From the NCBI RefSeq assembly GCF_000341005.1, contig NZ_ANBD01000001.1, positions 15,616 to 79,615 on the forward strand: a stretch of 64,000 nucleotides of DNA, in the 5' to 3' direction. The notes below the pieces were generated by a model. The model was not told where the DNA came from. It made no database searches and saw only the letters and a program-made list of their open reading frames with translations. This stretch comes from Nocardiopsis alkaliphila YIM 80379 (GTDB taxonomy: Bacteria > Actinomycetota > Actinomycetes > Streptosporangiales > Streptosporangiaceae). The translations under genes and the position numbers were made by a program. Below, piece after piece: positions 60,883 to 64,000 of the stretch. How positions within the stretch are numbered: the first letter of the stretch is position 1; each line of letters starts with the position of its first letter.

Positions 60883-61929
60883 TCAAGGGTGCGGGGGAGC
60901 GGTGCTATCGCGCACCGTGAGCGTGGTCGGCAGCACCACGTGGGTGTTCTCGGTTCGGCCTTCCTCCAGGCGTTCGGCCACCGCCCCGAGGGTGAGTTCG
61001 GCGATCCGGTTCACGTCCTGGCGAACCGAGGTCAGTCTCAAGAACGACAATCGTGCGGCCCGACTGTCGTCGTAACCCACCACGGACACGTCCCCGGGCA
61101 CGGAACGACCCGCGCGGAGCAGGGTCTCCATGAGGCCGCGCGCGGACTGGTCGTTACAGCACACCACGGCCGTGGGCAGCCGTCCTCGGGCCAACAACGC
61201 GCTCGCGGCGCGGGCGCCCGCCTCCTCGGTGTAGGCACCGGGCACCAGGTCCACGTACGCCTGCAGACCGTGCTCTCGCATGCCTTCCAGATAACCGGCT
61301 CGGCGTTCGGGTGCGCTGGGCAGGTCACCGCCGTGCACGTGTGCGATCCGTCGGTGCCCCAAGGAGACCAGGTGGTCGACCGCCTGGCGTACCCCCCGGA
61401 CGGCGTCGGTGCGCACGCTGTCGGTCCCCGCCGCGTTGGTGCGCTGCCCGATCTCCACCACGGGGACCCGCTCGGCGACGCGGGCCAGGTCCTCAGGGGC
61501 CTGCGCGGACATCCCGATCAGTATCAGTGCCTCACAGCGCAGCCCCACGAGCTCGTCGATCGCCTGGCGCTCGGTCCGGTTGGCCAACATGGCGCTCAGC
61601 GCGACGCTGTAGTCGTGTCGGGCCGCTTCCGGATACAGGGCCTCGACCAGGTCGGCGTCCATCGGATGCTCCATGGTGAACAGCACCCCCACCTGGCGGC
61701 TCCGCGCACGGCGCAGTAGTTGAGCGGCGGTGTCGGCGCGGTAGCCCAGCTCTTCGGCGGCCCGTAGCACCCGTTCACGGGTTCGGGTGCTGGGTCCGGG
61801 GCGATCCCCCAACACCAACGAGACCAACTGCCGTGAGACGCCCACGTGCGCGGCGACGTCGGCCATCGTCGGCCGCACGTTGCCGTTACTGCTGCCAGCC
61901 ACCGTCGGTCTCCTCTCACGCAGGCGCAT
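60883..61929 (-). CDS. LacI family transcriptional regulator
   Basis: This 348-aa protein has an HTH (PTMADVAAHVGVSRQLVSLV ... GYRADTAAQLLRRARS) and an effector-binding domain (QVGVLFTMEHPMDADLVEAL ... AVVCCNDQSARGLMETLLRA ... VSVVGYDDSRAARLSFLRLT). The recognition helix SRQLVSLVL differs from AraR's SHQTVSRVL, fitting a different operator, probably ATTTAGCACGTGCTAAAT ahead of the MFS gene. The ligand is unknown. It is divergent from the 61975 gene with a 45-bp spacer. Confidence 0.88.
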   Translation of the reverse strand: MRLRERRPTVAGSSNGNVRPTMADVAAHVGVSRQLVSLVLGDRPGPSTRTRERVLRAAEELGYRADTAAQLLRRARSRQVGVLFTMEHPMDADLVEALYPEAARHDYSVALSAMLANRTERQAIDELVGLRCEALILIGMSAQAPEDLARVAERVPVVEIGQRTNAAGTDSVRTDAVRGVRQAVDHLVSLGHRRIAHVHGGDLPSAPERRAGYLEGMREHGLQAYVDLVPGAYTEEAGARAASALLARGRLPTAVVCCNDQSARGLMETLLRAGRSVPGDVSVVGYDDSRAARLSFLRLTSVRQDVNRIAELTLGAVAERLEEGRTENTHVVLPTTLTVRDSTAPPHP

Positions 61930-61974
61930 CGTATCGCCGTTCGTGAACCCCCACCGTAGGAGGAGAACCGATTC

Positions 61975-62587
61975 ATGGAGACGGGTGTCAGATCCTGGGT
62001 TCCAGTGGTGGTCGCGGCATCCCAGCGCAAGGGGCGCGAGGCGTTTTCAGATCCACCAGGACCGAACATCACAGGGGCCGAAGAGGGGGTGCCGGTGCGA
62101 GCCGAGTACGTCACCGAGTGCTGGAAGGCTCGGGCCGACTTCACGGAGGTCCTCGTCCTGGAAGAGGAGACCGAGACACCAATGGAGGCCCCACAGGTGT
62201 GGGCCGCCGAAAACGACGGATCCGCTTGCCGTGGACGACGCGAACGGACAGAAGGAGCGGGACGTTCAGGCCAGTGGCTGGGGCATGGACTGCGACTACG
62301 CCATGGAGATCGCAAAGTCGCGAGAGAACCCGAGCCTGGATCGGGGGGATTTCCTGCATGGGAGCCGAGGCACCAAGAGCGGGATCTGGCAGTACGACGA
62401 CTCGATGGTCTGTGGCCTCTTTTGGGACGAGGCGATCGGTTCCGATGGCTTCGCGATGCCCACCTATACCTACTCCCCTTGCCAGGAGGCCACGGTGCTG
62501 TCCTTGGGTGAGGAGATGGCTCTCTACAAGGAATCGGAGGTCGACTTCGGTCCCGTGACCCTGATCGACTTCCACGAACGGACTTGA
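61975..62587 (+). pseudogene. Hypothetical acidic protein, probably frameshifted
   Basis: A good Shine-Dalgarno (GGAGGAG) precedes ATG 61975. Frame 1 looks coding at first (VTECWKARADFTEVLVLEEE ... VWAAENDG, to ~62220), then turns Arg/Gly/Leu-rich. From there frame 2 (stop at 62587) becomes protein-like: VDDANGQKERDVQASGWGMD ... SMVCGLFWDEAIGSDGFAMP ... VDFGPVTLIDFHERT. Joining them gives ~204 residues, acidic throughout. Third-position GC is lower than in neighbours, which hints at transfer. I do not recognise the family. A sequencing error, programmed shift or true decay would all fit. Confidence 0.6.
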
Positions 62588-62603
62588 ACCCGGACATGGA
62601 AAA

Positions 62604-62633
62604 GCGGGGACGCGCCATCCGGCGCGCCCCCGC
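62604..62633. terminator. GC-rich hairpin preceding the tandem structured units
   Basis: GCGGGG-A-CGCGCC (62604-62616), loop ATCC, then GGCGCG-C-CCCCGC (62621-62633). It starts 17 bp after the stop of the frameshifted gene and its last base overlaps the first structured unit. It is likely the gene's terminator, but could be a related member of the array. Confidence 0.65.
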
Positions 62634-62773
62634 GAGGTCTGGTCGGCCCCACGTCCCCCAACGTGGGGGCCGACCGTGCGGCCGTCCACCGAAGACGGTG
62701 GGGCCGCTGGGAGGCGGATACGGCGATGGTTTCGTGTCAAAAACCCCCATTTTCGACACGAACGCGCGTATCC
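62632..62773. repeat. Tandem structured unit, copy 1 (possible ncRNA)
   Basis: A 142-bp unit starts GCGAGGTCTGG and folds into three hairpins. H1 62641-62675 has a 14-bp stem (one bulged G) and loop CCCCCA. H2 62678-62707 has outer GCGGCC/GGCCGC, inner CCACCG/CGGTGG and loop AAGA. H3 62714-62775 has outer GCGGATACG/CGTATCCGC, inner 13-bp arms 62731-62743 and 62750-62762, and loop CCCCCA. H3 closes into the first bases of copy 2. No coding potential. See copy 2 for covariation. Confidence 0.8.
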
Positions 62774-62920
62774 GCGAGGTCTGGCCGGGTCCCACGTCCC
62801 CCAACGTGGGACCCGGCTGCGCGGCCTACGCACTGAGTGCGGTCTGGCCGCTGGGAAGGCGGATGCAGCGATGGTTTCGTGTCGGAAACCCCCATTACCG
62901 ACACGAGCGCGTGCATCCGC
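62774..62920. repeat. Tandem structured unit, copy 2 (possible ncRNA)
   Basis: It has the same order as copy 1. H1 62784-62817 has a 14-bp perfect stem and loop CCCCCA. H2 62821-62851 has GCGGCC/GGCCGC conserved outside a changed CGCAC/GTGCG inside. H3 62859-62920 has outer GCGGATGCA/TGCATCCGC, inner arms 62876-62888 and 62895-62907, and loop CCCCCA. Relative to copy 1, several stem positions change on both arms so that pairing is kept, while loops and the lead-in GCGATGGTTTCGTGTC are identical. This is what selection on structure produces. Confidence 0.8.
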
Positions 62921-63100
62921 GCATGGTCTTTGGAGTGGTATCGCCGAAGCTTCGCACAGACTCTGGTGGGTTGTCGGGGTCGGGGTTTCGGTCTGGGGCG
63001 CTTCATCTGTGAGAACGCTTCTTATAGGTCAGGTGTTCCCACCTGCGGAACCGAATTTACGGCCTAGGCGGTAAAAACCGGGTGTGCACACGGGCACGGG

Positions 63101-63593
63101 TTGCCCATACTCGTGGGGAGATCGACCGGTGAAGGGGAGAGTGATGGTCGAAACGACCACTTCGTGGCGCTCCACGGGCCCGCGGAACTAGCGCTGGTCA
63201 GGAATTCCGGTGGGCGGGAGCGGCCGCCGAGGCTGCCCGAGCAGCCCATTCTTTACCCCGTGCTGAACGAGGACTACGCCATCCGGATCGCTCGAGAGCG
63301 GAATCTGACACGAAAGGGGGAGAGGCACGTCACCCGCTCCCCCACAGACCCGGTTCCGGTCATGGTATCCGGTGCGAGGGGCCGGCGGACGCACCATCGT
63401 GGAACTGTGGGTGCCCGTGGAGGAATTGGTCGAATTCAACGCACACGTCCATGGTCCGATCGAACTGGTGCGTTCCTTCCTCCTCAAGGCATGGCCCTGG
63501 GGCATAGGGGTGCGTGGTGGGCCCGGCGTTGGAACCCGCCAGGTGGGCCGGGCCTTTCGGGCGCGGGATTCAGCTGTGCTCGGGGGCGTGTGA
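63101..63593 (+). pseudogene. Frameshifted remnant of an ADP-ribosylation/crystallin-J1-like protein
   Basis: Frame 2 gives QPILYPVLNEDYAIRIARER followed by NLTRKGERHVTRSP. Frame 3, from ~63366, gives YPVRGAGGRTIVELWVPVEE followed by LVEFNAHVHGPIELVRSFL. Together, in that order, they resemble a common ~130-aa actinobacterial protein (pattern: LNxxYAxxIARxWNxxxxGxGYVTRF ... YxVxxxGGRxxxELWVPxEELxEFN). The shift lies near 63330-63375. The N-terminal part before ~63220 is not recognisable. The family link is from memory of the pattern, not a search. Confidence 0.55.
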
Positions 63594-63761
63594 GCACTCC
63601 AAGAGGGTGTCGATGACCTCTCCCAGCGCGTCGGCGAGCACGACCGGCTCACGATGCTCGGATCGCGTGGCGCGGCGCTGTCGGGGCACGGCGCCGTGGG
63701 GTCTCTGCTCGGCTGAGGTGGGGTGGTGGGGCTGCCGTCGGGGGTCGAGGGTGGTGGCCAT
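63570..63761 (-). CDS. Possible 63-aa hypothetical protein
   Basis: The frame starts MATTLDPRRQPHHPTSAEQR and ends REPVVLADALGEVIDTLLEC followed by SHAPEHS. The C-terminal 25 residues look like real protein; the N-terminal part is shadow-like and there is no clear Shine-Dalgarno. A different start or frameshift is possible. Low confidence. Confidence 0.3.
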   Translation of the reverse strand: MATTLDPRRQPHHPTSAEQRPHGAVPRQRRATRSEHREPVVLADALGEVIDTLLECSHAPEHS

Positions 63762-64000
63762 GGGGGTGCCGGGCGGGCCGGGGAGGCACGCCCTCCTCCT
63801 TTTCCTCGTTCGTTCGGCCGGGGTGGCTCGCTGTGAAGGTTTTGTTGCCCGTCCCACCAGAGATAACACCTCGGAGTGACGTTCGGTGGATACGGAGCGT
63901 GCCTGTGGATGAACACGGGCCCCGAGGTGCCCAGCGGCATGGAATAGCCGGCGGCGAACCGGGGTTCGACATGATAGTTTCAGAGTAAACATTTTCCTTG
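63762..64000. other. Window end, no supported gene
   Basis: I see only shadow-like frames here. The last ~40 bases become AT-rich (ATGATAGTTTCAGAGTAAAC), which may be a promoter region belonging to features outside the window or to the small minus-strand ORF. Confidence 0.35.

Noticed and set aside
61596..62804. 402-aa minus-strand frame spanning the LacI start and the structured repeats
   Set aside because: Crosses the LacI gene out of frame and reads through the hairpins; composition is not protein-like.
62632..62920. CRISPR array
   Set aside because: Only two units, 142 bp each, with no short constant repeat and variable spacer pattern and no cas genes.
62632..62920. Integron attC sites or retron ncRNA
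   Set aside because: No RYYYAAC/GTTRRRY core sites, integrase or reverse transcriptase in the window; kept only as an open alternative.
63188..63940. 250-aa minus-strand frame at the window end
   Set aside because: Pro/Arg/Ser-rich shadow crossing the frameshifted remnant; no motif or ribosome-binding site.

Overview
This is 64 kb of very GC-rich DNA with strong G/C third-position bias, GTG/TTG starts and many GTGA/ATGA stop-start overlaps. That is typical of a filamentous actinomycete; the small secreted proteins, DUF3040, MsiK-style sugar importers and CebR-type operator would fit a Nocardiopsis- or Streptomyces-like organism. The genus is inference.

Region 1 (1-9.4 kb): the 3' part of a GHL10-type glycosidase; a molybdate operon (HTH-Mop regulator, modA, modB, modC); a DUF3040 membrane protein; two small secreted proteins that share an internal AGPxG repeat; and a class B penicillin-binding protein with a long disordered cytoplasmic tail. 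Region 2 (9.8-31.9 kb) is mostly housekeeping and regulation: an adrenodoxin-type ferredoxin reductase behind a DtxR/IdeR-like iron box, a PlsC acyltransferase, a cyclase-family protein, a FUSC transporter, a coiled-coil protein, a GNAT enzyme, two LysR regulators with a DMT exporter, a winged-helix/membrane-protein pair behind tandem 19-bp repeats, a Vps62-like membrane protein, AlkB, CorA, a GH1 beta-glucosidase behind a perfect CebR-type palindrome, a TetR regulator, a nucleotidyltransferase-like protein and a SAM methyltransferase.

Region 3 (32.0-41.7 kb) is a phenylacetate degradation locus. paaK is on the minus strand. A thiolase, an enoyl-CoA hydratase, a hydroxyacyl-CoA dehydrogenase and paaG form one plus-strand run, followed by paaABCDE and paaI. 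Two near-identical PaaR-like palindromes sit at the paaK/thiolase divergent promoter and just upstream of paaA, so ligation, epoxidation, isomerisation and beta-oxidation are probably induced together. No paaZ is visible here.

Region 4 (42.2-61.9 kb): a secreted two-LamG protein, then an L-arabinose/arabinan locus. A plus-strand LacI regulator (AraR-like) faces a roughly 13.4-kb minus-strand run: araB, araD, araA, a CUT1 oligosaccharide importer without its own ATPase, a GH43 relic with its middle missing, a GH51 arabinofuranosidase, and a complete CUT2 monosaccharide importer (chvE/gguA/gguB type). TGTTGGCGCTAACA-type operators occur at both ends of the locus. Upstream are an MFS sugar-efflux-type protein and a second LacI regulator with its own 18-bp palindrome.

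Region 5 (62.0-64.0 kb) is atypical. It has two apparently frameshifted genes and, between them, two tandem copies of a ~142-bp unit. Each unit folds into three hairpins. Two of the three carry an identical CCCCCA loop in both copies, while the stems differ by pair-preserving substitutions. I do not recognise this as a known RNA or repeat family, and it is the strongest candidate for something undescribed.
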